64,000 nucleotides of DNA from CBDDBH01 sp965225625 (lineage in GTDB: Bacteria; Pseudomonadota; Gammaproteobacteria; JADZEE01). Below are positions 28,864 through 38,814 of this stretch, in pieces. Under the pieces are notes generated by a model. That model did not search any database, was not told the origin of the DNA, and saw only the letters and a list, made by a program, of their open reading frames with translations. The translations under genes and the position numbers were made by a program. Location of the stretch: the NCBI GenBank assembly GCA_965225625.1, contig CBDDBH010000021.1, positions 62,001-126,000 on the forward strand. The letters are read 5' to 3'. The first letter of the stretch is position 1; each line of letters begins with the position of its first letter.

Positions 28864-30408
28864 ATGATGAAAGCGCAGCTCCCCTCGATTTTTACGTCCA
28901 TGACCATAACGGTGATTGTGCTGACTGCGGTTATCTATCCCCTCTCGTCCGAAGCATCCAACGGGGCACTGCGGCTGAAAATCAAAGACGCCGAGACAGG
29001 GAAAGCTGTGCCGGTGCGCATCGAAATTCAAGGTGCCGAAGGCGCCTATTACGTGGCCGCCGATGCGCTCAAAATTGGCGCTGATTGTGAAATGAGTGAG
29101 CCGGGTTCCGGTCCCATCGACCAAGCTGCTTCATTGCCGAGTTTCATGGGCAGAGATCGGATCACGAATCCATATACAAAGACTCCGCAGTTCTACAGTG
29201 TCGGAACGTCGACGGTCGCACTGCCTGCTGGAAAAGCAAACATCAAAGTTTTCAGAGGTCCTGAATACAAAGTAGCAACGGCGTCAATCGACATCCCTAA
29301 CGGCGGGACGGTTCAACACGAGATGAAATTGAACCGATGGGTCAATATGCCGGAAAAAGGCTGGTATAGCGCCGACGATCATTTGCACATCGCACGGCCG
29401 AATCCCGAAATCAACCCACAAGTATCACAATTGATGCAGGCGAAAGATATCCATGTCGCCAATCTCGTTCAAATGGGTAAAGTCGGCAACTTCGCCATTG
29501 CCCAGCCGTACGCGCATGGTCCTGACAGCTACTATCAGGACGGCAATTACATATTGGCCGCGGGTCAGGAGAATCCGCGCACCCATTTCCTAGGCCATAC
29601 GATCACGTTGGGTGCCACAAAAGCGCATTACAATCCCGAGAAATATCTGATCTACCGGTTGATTTGGCAGGAGACTACCGCCGAGGGAGCAATTAACGGC
29701 TTCGAACATACCGTTTTCCCAAATGGTTCCTTCCTTTCACCGCTCGATGGAATGGCGGTGGTCGCACCGCATGATCTGCTGCATTTCATTGAGGTGCTGC
29801 AATTCAACCGAAGTAACTACGACGGTTGGTACGATCTGCTGGCCCTGGGATTTCGAATCACTCCGACCGCTGGGACCGATTACCCCTGCGGCGGCCAACG
29901 ACTGCCCGGGCACGAACGCTTTTACACGAAGGTCGACGGGGCGTTGACGTATGCGAAATGGATCGACAACGTGCGAGAAGGCCGCACGTTTGTGACGACC
30001 GGCCCAATGGCCGAGTTCAAGGTCAACGGCCAAGACATAGGCAGTGAAATCGTTCTAACCCAAGGATCAGATGTCGAAATTTCCGGGAATGTCGTCTTTG
30101 ATCCTGAGCGCGACGATCTTGCTTTTCTCGAACTCATCCAAAACGGCGTCGTGATTGATCGGTTTTCTCGGATCAACGCCGCGTCGGAAATCGAACTTGC
30201 GGTGAAACGCGCTGTGGACGAGTCGACCTGGTTTGCGTTGCGGGGTTACGGCGTACGGTTCGATGAAAACACCGTTCCGGATCCGATCATTTTTGGCTCA
30301 TTAAGGCCAACGATCAATCTGCATTCAGCTCCGATTTACGTTACGCTTCGGAGCCGTCTTAGAATTAAAAAAACTCGCGCGCGAAAGACGTTGCGCGAAC
30401 CTATTTAG
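28864..30408 (+). CDS. CehA/McbA-type metallohydrolase, frameshifted near the 3' end
   Basis: From the ATG at 28864 (AAGGAACGC upstream) the product is about 514 residues with a signal peptide ending near SSEA. A carboxypeptidase-regulatory-like domain comes first, then a PHP-type metal-dependent part with SADDHLHI and further His/Asp residues (FEHTVFP, APHDLLHF, TAGTDYPCGG). McbA/CehA enzymes hydrolyse carbaryl-type esters, but most homologues are uncharacterised. The frame ends after an A7 run (30367-30373) in an abrupt Arg/Lys-rich tail. Adding one A restores a frame running to 30584. The intact protein would be ~573 residues. Confidence 0.7.
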   Translation: MMKAQLPSIFTSMTITVIVLTAVIYPLSSEASNGALRLKIKDAETGKAVPVRIEIQGAEGAYYVAADALKIGADCEMSEPGSGPIDQAASLPSFMGRDRITNPYTKTPQFYSVGTSTVALPAGKANIKVFRGPEYKVATASIDIPNGGTVQHEMKLNRWVNMPEKGWYSADDHLHIARPNPEINPQVSQLMQAKDIHVANLVQMGKVGNFAIAQPYAHGPDSYYQDGNYILAAGQENPRTHFLGHTITLGATKAHYNPEKYLIYRLIWQETTAEGAINGFEHTVFPNGSFLSPLDGMAVVAPHDLLHFIEVLQFNRSNYDGWYDLLALGFRITPTAGTDYPCGGQRLPGHERFYTKVDGALTYAKWIDNVREGRTFVTTGPMAEFKVNGQDIGSEIVLTQGSDVEISGNVVFDPERDDLAFLELIQNGVVIDRFSRINAASEIELAVKRAVDESTWFALRGYGVRFDENTVPDPIIFGSLRPTINLHSAPIYVTLRSRLRIKKTRARKTLREPI

Positions 30409-30584
30409 CAAGATTGAGCGATCTCGAACGGGTGCTTGCCGAGGATAATATCGATTTTCTCGCGGCAAAGCTGGCGACCCCGAATCTCGACGCCGTCCCT
30501 AGAGACGTATTCCTCAACAACCGGCAGGACCTACTGAACGAAATTCAAGTTGCTAAGGATTACTTCAACCCGGTGTTGAAGTAA
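30374..30584 (+). other. Displaced 3' end of the CehA/McbA-type gene
   Basis: In the shifted frame the sequence codes for YLARLSDLERVLAEDN, then DFLAAKLATPNLDAVPR and a final KDYFNPVLK before TAA. Composition is clearly coding, with amphipathic helices and no stop for ~65 codons. It has no start or ribosome site of its own and directly continues the preceding gene, so I read it as the lost C terminus. Confidence 0.6.
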
Positions 30585-30587
30585 TCA

Positions 30588-30926
30588 TCAGATTCCGGTA
30601 AAGGTCGGTGTCTTTTCGGTTAAGTAGGCACACGGCGCCTCGGCAGCATCGTCGGTCGTTCGCGCGAACAAATTCTGATCGACGTCGATGTGCATGAAGC
30701 TGTAATCGGGCGCCAAAATAATCTTATTGACGCTTTGCTTGATCATTTGTACTACGACTGAAGCGCAATTTGCCGTGGCTGCTGACCAAGAGCGGACATC
30801 GGCTTGATATTCCCCAGTCGTTCTATTGACGTGGCCGCCGTTGCTATCCCTGCGGCCATTGTGCACCCAAACAAACGCCGATATTAGCGCTAGTAGACAA
30901 AGCGTAATGTTCTTCTTTGTAACCAT
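30588..30926 (-). CDS. Small exported hypothetical protein
   Basis: A 112-residue protein beginning with MVTKKNITLCLLALISAFVW, a typical n-region plus hydrophobic core. The mature part is polar with two cysteines (TANCASVV, EAPCAYL) that could pair. No family recognised. It lies 6 bp downstream of the S1/P1 nuclease gene on the same strand and is probably co-transcribed with it; a shared role is unproven. Confidence 0.5.
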   Translation of the reverse strand: MVTKKNITLCLLALISAFVWVHNGRRDSNGGHVNRTTGEYQADVRSWSAATANCASVVVQMIKQSVNKIILAPDYSFMHIDVDQNLFARTTDDAAEAPCAYLTEKTPTFTGI

Positions 30927-30932
30927 CTGAGA

Positions 30933-31826
30933 TCACCTCCGGTATTGATACGCAGAGCAGTCGTAAGGCAAATCGTCGCTGAAAACTGCGTTTAAAACGG
31001 CAGCTAACCGAACCCCTCCTTGCTTGAGTCGCTTCTTTATTACAGGCAACGTGTTCTCGCCGTAATTGTCGGGTAACGTTTCGCCTGACCGGTACTTAAA
31101 GAGCCGGCGGCGTTTGGCGATCTTCAGCGACTCATTTGCCCAGGCAACTGGATCTAATTTTGACTGCCATTTGCTGATGTCACGGTTAGTCAGTGACATT
31201 CGGAGATCGAAGGCAAGGCTCTCCCAGAGATCTGCACTGTCTGCGTCGGGCACTGAATACGCGTCGACGAGATGTTTCTCGATTAGAGCGGTATCCCAAA
31301 TGGAATGCATGTTCCGATTATCTGCGCCGTCATAGACAGGCTTTACGGAACACCCACCGCAGTTATCGACATGCGAAACATGTAACGGTTGATGAATGTC
31401 ACCCACAAAGTGACCGACTAGTCGGGTTGCATTAATGCGCAGCGAGTTCCGTACACTACTGTCCTGCAGTTGGCAGCTGAAATGCTCGACGCCCTTGGAT
31501 ACACATTCACCGTTTTCACAATTCTCGTCGGTGACCGCTGCGCTGTTAGCACGGATGTCGACGTTGACGAAGTGATACGGTTTCAACCAATCAAACCGTC
31601 TGTGGCTGCGGGCATATCGATCAGGCCAAGTGCAGGCTGCGGATAGCTGCTCGTAGCTACCGTCGGGTAGGAATCGCAGCACTTCGCGTTTCGTAGCTGG
31701 CTTTAAGTAATGCCACGCAATCTCGCAGGTGATCTGGTGGCCGGAGTCGCCCCACGCCATCACCGTGGTAGGTAACAATCCGACTACGATAGCGAGTAGC
31801 GATAAAGCAGGAATTGGAATCTTCAT
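30933..31826 (-). CDS. S1/P1-family periplasmic nuclease
   Basis: From MKIPIPALSL the product is 297 residues, with GGAAGGG just upstream. The signal peptide is cut before WGDSGHQ: as in P1 nuclease, the mature N-terminal Trp and the nearby His are zinc ligands. Further ligands fit WPDRYAR, YHFVNVD, LVGHFVGDIHQPLH (the HxxxDxH motif) and NMHSIWD. The family hydrolyses single-stranded DNA and RNA and 3'-nucleotides with three zinc ions, here in the periplasm. Cys pairs in NCENGEC and DNCGGCS are likely disulfides. All key residues appear present. A longer in-frame start at 31892 is less likely. Confidence 0.9.
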   Translation of the reverse strand: MKIPIPALSLLAIVVGLLPTTVMAWGDSGHQITCEIAWHYLKPATKREVLRFLPDGSYEQLSAACTWPDRYARSHRRFDWLKPYHFVNVDIRANSAAVTDENCENGECVSKGVEHFSCQLQDSSVRNSLRINATRLVGHFVGDIHQPLHVSHVDNCGGCSVKPVYDGADNRNMHSIWDTALIEKHLVDAYSVPDADSADLWESLAFDLRMSLTNRDISKWQSKLDPVAWANESLKIAKRRRLFKYRSGETLPDNYGENTLPVIKKRLKQGGVRLAAVLNAVFSDDLPYDCSAYQYRR

Positions 31827-31878
31827 TTTTTTCCCTTCCATCTCAATTGCTGTCGGGTAACGAGTCGTTTCGGAGTTT

Positions 31879-32727
31879 TCAAGTCGTCTCAATCAACGTC
31901 CGAAGGTAGCGGGCGACTGGCCGGGTGAAGTCATTGTCCGTCCAGTAATCAGCGTGTGAGATCCAATTCCAACTGGTAAGGGCCGATCCAACGTTAATTT
32001 CGTAATCCTCGATACGCGCTACCGTCTCCTGCTGTTCAACCGAAAGGTCAGGCAAGTTCTTTTCATACAATGTCTTCAATGGCCAGCCTAAGATGTCGTC
32101 GCGGTCCAAGAAATTGAGCCACTTTGTGACGGCCTTCACTGGCTCACTCACGGCGCTACCAGGCAGATCTATCGGTTTCGCAACAGGGAAAGCAAGACTA
32201 AAGAGCGGGATGTTACAACCGAAAGTGACTATCCCTGCCAGGGTTTCGATAGGTTCAAACGTATCGGGTTGCTGACGCGGGTGCTGACGATCCCATATAT
32301 AGCTCGACATGATGTGGCCGCCCAATGAATGAGCAATGACCACGATGGGGGTGCCAGCGGGCGTGTTCCCTTTAATCTCTACGAGATTTGCACTGACGAT
32401 GCTGTGAATGGCCTTATAGGCATTTGCAACTTCGACGCAGTCACGCTGGTAGGCAACTGCATCACCGAAATATTGAACGACGAACTCTCTTGCCGACTTG
32501 GAATCGAGTGGGATTTTTGAGCCATCCGGCTCTTTTGCCGTCCGCATGCATTCCCACAGCGTATCCTGGCGCTGTTTTAGAGCATTTGCCCAATAGACTT
32601 CTTGCCATGCCACCGCATTTGCCTCGTTATCAAGTCGATCTGAAACCTCCTCAACGAAATCGTTGGAAAACCCGCGTCTCTGGGATCCCATGCCATGAAT
32701 AACAAGTACACCGATTTCTCTGCTCAC
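31879..32727 (-). CDS. Alpha/beta hydrolase, lipase-like
   Basis: A 282-residue soluble protein. VLVIHGMGSQ near the N terminus is the oxyanion strand with the HG motif, and VVIAHSLGGHI near residue 130 is the nucleophile elbow GxSxG variant with Ser in HSLGG. A His near the C terminus (ISHADYW) could complete the triad with an Asp in FLDRDDI. Substrate unknown; relatives hydrolyse lipids or small esters. It precedes the nuclease gene by 52 bp on the same strand. Confidence 0.7.
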   Translation of the reverse strand: MSREIGVLVIHGMGSQRRGFSNDFVEEVSDRLDNEANAVAWQEVYWANALKQRQDTLWECMRTAKEPDGSKIPLDSKSAREFVVQYFGDAVAYQRDCVEVANAYKAIHSIVSANLVEIKGNTPAGTPIVVIAHSLGGHIMSSYIWDRQHPRQQPDTFEPIETLAGIVTFGCNIPLFSLAFPVAKPIDLPGSAVSEPVKAVTKWLNFLDRDDILGWPLKTLYEKNLPDLSVEQQETVARIEDYEINVGSALTSWNWISHADYWTDNDFTRPVARYLRTLIETT

Positions 32728-32756
32728 CGTGTCCTCCTGCCCGCGTGATCTAACTC

Positions 32757-33203
32757 GTGTTTTGGATAGAGCCAGTCTCCCTAACTCGTCGGATGTCGGA
32801 CGTGGCCACTTGGCAATTTACCATCCCCAGTGCGGGTAACTACGAGGTGTTCGCCCGCTGGACGAGCAAGAACAATCACGCGAGCAATGCCCCCTACACC
32901 ATCAACCACCACGGTGTCGCCACTTTGGTAACGGTCGACCAAAAGGTGAATGGCGGCCAGGATAACTCCCTCGGCACCTTCTTCTTCGATGCGGGCGTGA
33001 CCACCATCACCTTATCCGATGACGCCAATGGCTTCGTCATTGCTGATGCAGTGCATGTCTCCCCCGTTGGTGCGACACCGAACCGCGCCACCTGGAACCC
33101 GATGCTGACCCAGGCGGCCGAGTACGAGGTGTTTGCTAAAGACAAGCTTGAGGATAGCCCTATTGCGGTAAGAACCTTGAACCCTCTTACCGGCGGTTCA
33201 TAA
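32757..33203 (+). pseudogene. Golvesin-like carbohydrate/matrix-binding domain fragment
   Basis: The frame opens abruptly and reads TWQFTIPSAGNYEVFARW then ASNAPYTINHHG and TLSDDANGFVIADAV, the golvesin C-terminal-like domain pattern, followed by the start of a second copy (TWNPMLTQAAEYEVFAK). The second copy breaks off and joins unrelated sequence. No signal peptide or ribosome site is seen, so this is a fragment of a larger secreted protein gene. It directly precedes the recombinase remnant by tRNA-Sec, which fits a decayed island. Confidence 0.65.
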
Positions 33204-33400
33204 AAAAGCACAAGTTCAAGCACGTCACATTCCATTATCTTCGTCATACTCACGCTACCCAGCTTCTGGAGCAGAACGTCCACCCCAAGATCGTGAGCGA
33301 ACGGTTAGGCCACTCGACAATTGCGATCACACTCGACACTTATTGCCATGCCCTTCCCCATCTACAGGAAGAAGCGGCCGACAAGACCGATGAACTGTAG
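33194..33400 (+). pseudogene. Tyrosine recombinase (integrase) C-terminal remnant
   Basis: The frame encodes KKHKFKHVTFHYLRHTHATQ, then ERLGHSTIAITLDTYCHALP and a Glu-rich tail ending at TAG. It has the family's HxLRH box, the GHS histidine and the tyrosine nucleophile, but no box I arginine or N-terminal domain, so it cannot be functional. It ends 87 bp from the 3' end of tRNA-Sec, the classic integration site for selC-targeting islands. It probably marks the end of a decayed island extending leftward. Confidence 0.8.
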
Positions 33401-33487
33401 AAAGGAGCGCAATCTCAAAACGAATGTTTGCAAATTGCCCGGTTCGGGCCCACCAGGCAGTTCGCTCGAATTCTGTAAGTCATTAAT

Positions 33488-33580
33488 TGGCGGAGGTGGA
33501 TGGGAATCGAACCCACCGCGCGCGGTGAGCGCGCCGCTGGTTTTGAAGACCAGGGAAGTCACCAGACTTCATTCACCTCC
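33488..33580 (-). tRNA. selC: tRNA-Sec (anticodon UCA), CCA encoded
   Basis: On the minus strand the sequence begins GGAGGTGA and ends CACCTCC-G-CCA, giving a long acceptor stem. A six-pair D stem (GAAGTC/GACTTC), an anticodon arm CTGGT-CTTCAAA-ACCAG with UCA (positions 33544-33546), a long GC-rich variable arm and a T arm with TTCGATT complete the tRNA-Sec shape. The CCA is genomically encoded. It lies 5 bp downstream of selB on the same strand, so a selA-selB-selC transcript is plausible. Seryl-tRNA synthetase charges it and SelA converts Ser to Sec. Confidence 0.95.
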
Positions 33581-33585
33581 AATTA

Positions 33586-35495
33586 TTAGTCCTGGGCGCG
33601 ATTCAGCCGAAGTTGCCGCACGTCACCCTTGCGTATCGTGACGCCCGTGGTATCGAAATGCTCGAGCAGTGGCACCACATATTTGCGCGTGGAGTCTAGC
33701 AAAGTTCGCACCTGCGAGACCGTAAATTCGCTCGGATGCGGATAACTCTCTGCCAATCGACGCCGTATCTCAATTAAGGTCGTGCTGTGGAACACGAGAG
33801 AATTTTTTCGATCCTGGTTTCGCAGCGCGACCAAATGGCCGTGCTGCGTTAGCAGACGAAATATATCCTGCATTGCACGATCCCCGCCTACGACTTCTTC
33901 GAGTTTGGGCGGCATCATGCCACCGCGCAAAAAGGCGTCCTCGATCTTAACCGCTGTGCCACGTTCGGATTCATCGAGATTCAACAATGGGTCAAAGCCG
34001 GCCATCCGCAGCGTGCCTTGCTCGCTCTCGATCTGTCCGCCGGCAACAAGCTCGGCAATTGCATGATCGAAGATTTTATTACCAACTTGCATTGTTAGTG
34101 CCCGCTGCAGGCCGCGAACCGCGACACTGCGCTCGGTTGGGTTGTCGGTGTGGTGCCGCTCCACTGCGACAACGATCGAATCAACGAGATCCTGATAGCA
34201 CTGCTTGTCGATGACCAGGCTTTCACTCACAACGACACAGCTTTCGTCATCCAACATCGGGCGCAAAGCTTCAATCTTCATATCTACAGCATCGGCCAGC
34301 GCGCTAACGGAGACGCCGCCCAGGCCCGCGGCACCCACACGCTGGGCGATCAGTTGCTGCGCGCTGCCATGTGCGGTAGTCCGCAAGCGATCGGTGATGA
34401 CTTCGTCGAAGCGCCGGTGCCGGATTGGCCGCGGATCTAGAATTCGGCCGCCTCCGATGGTACGCATCGGTGAATAACTGCGGATGACGAAGTGTTCACC
34501 CTGTTGCGTAGCCACGTCGCGCCGACAACGGAACTGCACCAGCCCGGTCTCGCCCGGTGCAAGTACCTGCAGGTCGAGGAGTTTCACAATTGCCATGATC
34601 TCACTTGTGCCGAAAAGCAGGCGCACCAGTTCGCCATTTTTCAATGGCTGTGTGTGTTCATTCAACAGCTGCAGTTCCGCGTCGATTCGGCGCGTCGCGA
34701 CCAGATACCCTGGAGGCGCAAGCGTATCGCCTCGCGACACTTTTTCTTTTTTTGTGTGGCGCAAATTCACGGCAACGCGTTGACCCGGATAGGCCGTGTC
34801 GACTAACTGACTGTGACTTTGTAATTGCCGAATTGCGGACCTACCCCCGCCAGGAAGTATCTCGACGTCGTCGTCTTTCGCAAGCGCACCGCCACGTAGC
34901 GTGCCGGTTGCAACGGTGCCGAACCCGGACATGCTGAACACCCGATCAATGGGCAGGTAGAAACGCCGCCCGCTGGGCCGCACTACAACTGAAAGCAACA
35001 GTTGCGAGAGCGCGGCTTGCACAGCATCCAGTCCCTCACCGCTAACAGCGGAGGCGCAAACCACAGGAGCATCCGCGAGGAAAGTGCCAGCGGTAAACAT
35101 TCGTATGCCGTCAACGACACTATCGCGTTCACCCGCGGGGATTAAATCGATTTTGGAGATGACGACGAGGCCGCGCTCGACGCCTAAAAGCTGGGCAATA
35201 TGAAAATGCTCACGAGTTTGCGGCATAACGCCCTCGTTGGCGTCGATGATCAGCAACACACCGTCTATGCCGGTCGCACCAGAAATCATTGTGCGAATGA
35301 AATCCTCGTGCCCCGGTACGTCGATGAGATCGATGTTGCCATCTGGCAAATGCAGATAGGAAAATCCAAGCACGATCGAAAGGCCGCGCTCTTTCTCCTC
35401 TTTCAGGCGATCGGTGTCGATGCCGCTCAGCGCCTTCACCAACGCTGTCTTGCCGTGATCGACGTGGCCGATGACTCCGAGGGTTAATTGGGCGG

Positions 35496-35499
<4 letters not shown>
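33586..35499 (-). CDS. selB: Selenocysteine-specific elongation factor SelB
   Basis: 637 residues. The GTPase domain shows GHVDHGKT (P-loop), DVPGHE and SKID, followed by EF-Tu-like barrels and a long C-terminal region of winged-helix repeats that binds the SECIS hairpin in mRNA. It delivers Sec-tRNA-Sec to UGA. It starts at a GTG overlapping the selA stop as GTGA, so it is translationally coupled to selA. selC follows 5 bp after its stop. Length and domains match the family; I see nothing missing. Confidence 0.95.
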
Positions 35500-36881
<1,382 letters not shown>

Positions 36882-36954
36882 AATCGAGTTGCACACTGTA
36901 CCTGAGGGCGGCACGCAATTAACATAGTAACCCAGACATGAGGAGTCGCAATCC

Positions 36955-37422
36955 ATGAGTGAAAAACTTGGCGCAGGCGCCAGCTTTCCGAACGTCCGTT
37001 TGACGGCGGTAGACGGTAGTGAGATTAATCTTCCAGACGATATCCAGACGGATCACGCCGCTATCCTGTTCTATCGCGGGCACTGGTGACCCTTTTGTCG
37101 CCGGCAGTTGCTCGGCTTCGAAAAAATAAAGGCAGACCTCGATGCAGAGGGGATCTCCGTATTCGCAGCATCGGTGGATGATCAGGAGCATGCAGAGGAA
37201 GTACAAAAGGAATTGAGCTTTCCGGTTGCCAATGGTGTAACCCGCGATACGGCAGACGCGCTAGGTTCCTGGTGGGAGGATCGGCGCAACATTATCCAGC
37301 CATCCGAGTTCGTACTCGGTCCGGACCGCACCGTTCTGTCGGCTACCTACAGCTCAGGGCCTATCGGCCGGGTAGACGCCGCAGACGTAGTGAAACTCGT
37401 TCAGTTCCTGAAGTCACGTTGA
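36955..37422 (+). CDS. Peroxiredoxin-like selenoprotein with in-frame UGA (Sec45)
   Basis: Read through the TGA at 37087-37089, this gives a 155-residue AhpC/TSA-type thioredoxin-fold protein. The start is MSEKLGAGASFPNVRL, then FYRGHW-U-PFCRRQL, with Sec45 replacing the first Cys of the family's CxxC and C48 retained. Both sides are in one frame and have the expected fold (VFAASVDDQEHAEEVQ, PSEFVLGPDRTVLSA, final helix). AGGAG lies 9 nt before the ATG. Such proteins reduce peroxides or disulfides in the cytoplasm. Ordinary gene calling would start at the later TTG (37108) and lose the active site. It is divergent from selA, selB and selC. Sec decoding is strongly supported but not experimentally shown. 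Confidence 0.88.
37093..37123 (+). promoter_or_regulatory. Putative bacterial SECIS hairpin
   Basis: Starting 3 nt after the UGA: a lower stem (37093-37097 with 37119-37123), a 2x2 internal loop, a GCCG/CGGC stem (37100-37103, 37113-37116), a bulged U at 37112, a GC/GC pair and the apical loop AGUU (37106-37109). Position and apical GU resemble known SelB-binding hairpins, but the bulge is on the 3' side, unlike E. coli fdhF. Hand-folded. Confidence 0.55.
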
Positions 37423-37430
37423 GAAACACC

Positions 37431-37460
37431 CGGGGTCCGGTCGTCCGCGACCGGGCCCGG
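37431..37460. terminator. Strong hairpin between convergent genes
   Basis: A perfect 7-bp stem CCGGTCG/CGACCGG with loop TCCG (37437-37454), extended by further GC pairs. It sits between the selenoprotein gene and the convergent O-antigen ligase gene. No T-run follows on either side, so termination is likely but not certain. Confidence 0.45.
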
Positions 37461-37466
37461 TTCCCT

Positions 37467-38792
37467 CTAACCCGCAGCCTCAGTGCTAGGGCGATGTGCG
37501 GCCGCGATGGCAATCGGGAGCAGCAACCAGGCGACCGATGACCAGTAGCTGCCATAGAAAGCAAAGTGGCCGCTAAACGGAAACCAGGCGACGCCCGACG
37601 CAATGATCCAGGCAGGCGTCTGTGCCTGCGCCCACTGCGCACCGCGTAGCCAGTTAAATGCGAACATCCAGAACAGCAGATACCCGGCCAAGCCGATGAC
37701 GCCGGTCTCCACCGCGACCTCCAACGCAATCAAATGTGGGTGTGTCTGCCCGTTTGTGCCACGCCGGATCCAAAAATCATCGGCGTCGGCATGATCGACA
37801 TAGACGTGCCGATAGCCACGCGGCCCGACACCGTTGACCCAATGCGCCGCAAACATCCGCCCTGCCGTGCGCCACAGTGACAAGCGGTACGATGTCGCGT
37901 TGTCAGCCGTCGCGAAATCAGTACTAAATACGCCAATACTGCGCTGCAGGTGCTGTTGTAGATTCGGGTTGTAGGCAACGGTAACCGCTGCGGCAAGCAG
38001 CATTGCAATCACATACGGCGCAAAGCCACGCAGGCGCCGTTGGGGCTGGGTCGACATCAGCGTCCACAGATAGGCGATTGCCGCCAGCGCGAACATCACC
38101 CAGGCGGTGCGCTTCAGCGTCAACAACAAAACAACCACTAATGGCAGCATTAATAACCAGACCAACCGACTCCGTCGCGACAAAAGGCGCAAGGCTTCAA
38201 AATACACAGGTGAAAAAACCGCGAGGACGATGCCCAAACGTTGCTTGGGATGGAAAATGCCTTTCAGGATCTGCCCATCATAGGGATAACCGAACAGATC
38301 CCTGCCAATGGAATACTGGATCAATGCGTCCGCACACCAGAAAACCATCAACGCGAAGATCCCGAAGAAGACCAGACTGCGCGCCCGCGCGTCGCGTAAT
38401 TCGATTGTCAGGTACCAAGCAGCCGGCAGGAAATGCAGATATAGCGATGTCGTCTTTAGCGAATGCGTCAGATTCGCAGCGTCGCTCAACGACACCAACA
38501 TGGGCAGCCATAGACAGCCAAACAGGATAGTCGTCCTGCGTAACGCTGTGTCGCCGCGTAACAGCGAAGGTTCTCGCAGCAGCTGCACCAGCCCTAGTAT
38601 TGCCATGACGCCGACGGGAATGTTGAACCACGTCTTAGTCGATAACAGCGCTACCGTTGATAGGCACAAAACGCTGGCGAGCATAGTTCTCATTTCGCGG
38701 ATGTGTGATGAAGCAGCGAAGAGCGCATTAAGCAATTCTCGCAGAAACCCGGCAGGCTCCGATACCGCCGCCCCCCTTTGCTTGCACCACAT
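37467..38792 (-). CDS. O-antigen ligase/polymerase-family membrane protein
   Basis: From the ATG at 38792 the product is ~441 residues with ten or more membrane helices. The large periplasmic loop after helix pairs contains the pattern SYRLSLWRTAGRMFAAHWVN and GVGPRGYRHVY, then TNGQTHPHLIALEVAVETG, typical of WaaL-type ligases. The family attaches undecaprenyl-linked O-antigen to lipid A-core on the periplasmic face of the inner membrane, or polymerises other surface glycans. The start is uncertain: the frame is open to 38912, and the ATG at 38696 is a shorter choice. The N-terminal LLNALFAASS stretch before helix 1 favours 38792. It is divergent from the methyltransferase gene. Confidence 0.8.
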   Translation of the reverse strand: MWCKQRGAAVSEPAGFLRELLNALFAASSHIREMRTMLASVLCLSTVALLSTKTWFNIPVGVMAILGLVQLLREPSLLRGDTALRRTTILFGCLWLPMLVSLSDAANLTHSLKTTSLYLHFLPAAWYLTIELRDARARSLVFFGIFALMVFWCADALIQYSIGRDLFGYPYDGQILKGIFHPKQRLGIVLAVFSPVYFEALRLLSRRSRLVWLLMLPLVVVLLLTLKRTAWVMFALAAIAYLWTLMSTQPQRRLRGFAPYVIAMLLAAAVTVAYNPNLQQHLQRSIGVFSTDFATADNATSYRLSLWRTAGRMFAAHWVNGVGPRGYRHVYVDHADADDFWIRRGTNGQTHPHLIALEVAVETGVIGLAGYLLFWMFAFNWLRGAQWAQAQTPAWIIASGVAWFPFSGHFAFYGSYWSSVAWLLLPIAIAAAHRPSTEAAG

Positions 38793-38814
38793 TACCCCGG
38801 TTATCCTTGATGCG

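Noticed and set aside
36882..36956. Extended start of SelA
   Set aside because: The added residues have no SelA similarity and overlap the start of the divergent selenoprotein gene.
38308..38814. Long N-terminal extension of the TylF-type methyltransferase
   Set aside because: It runs antisense through the O-antigen ligase gene and has Arg/Ser-rich non-domain sequence; the fold begins after the GTG at 38815.
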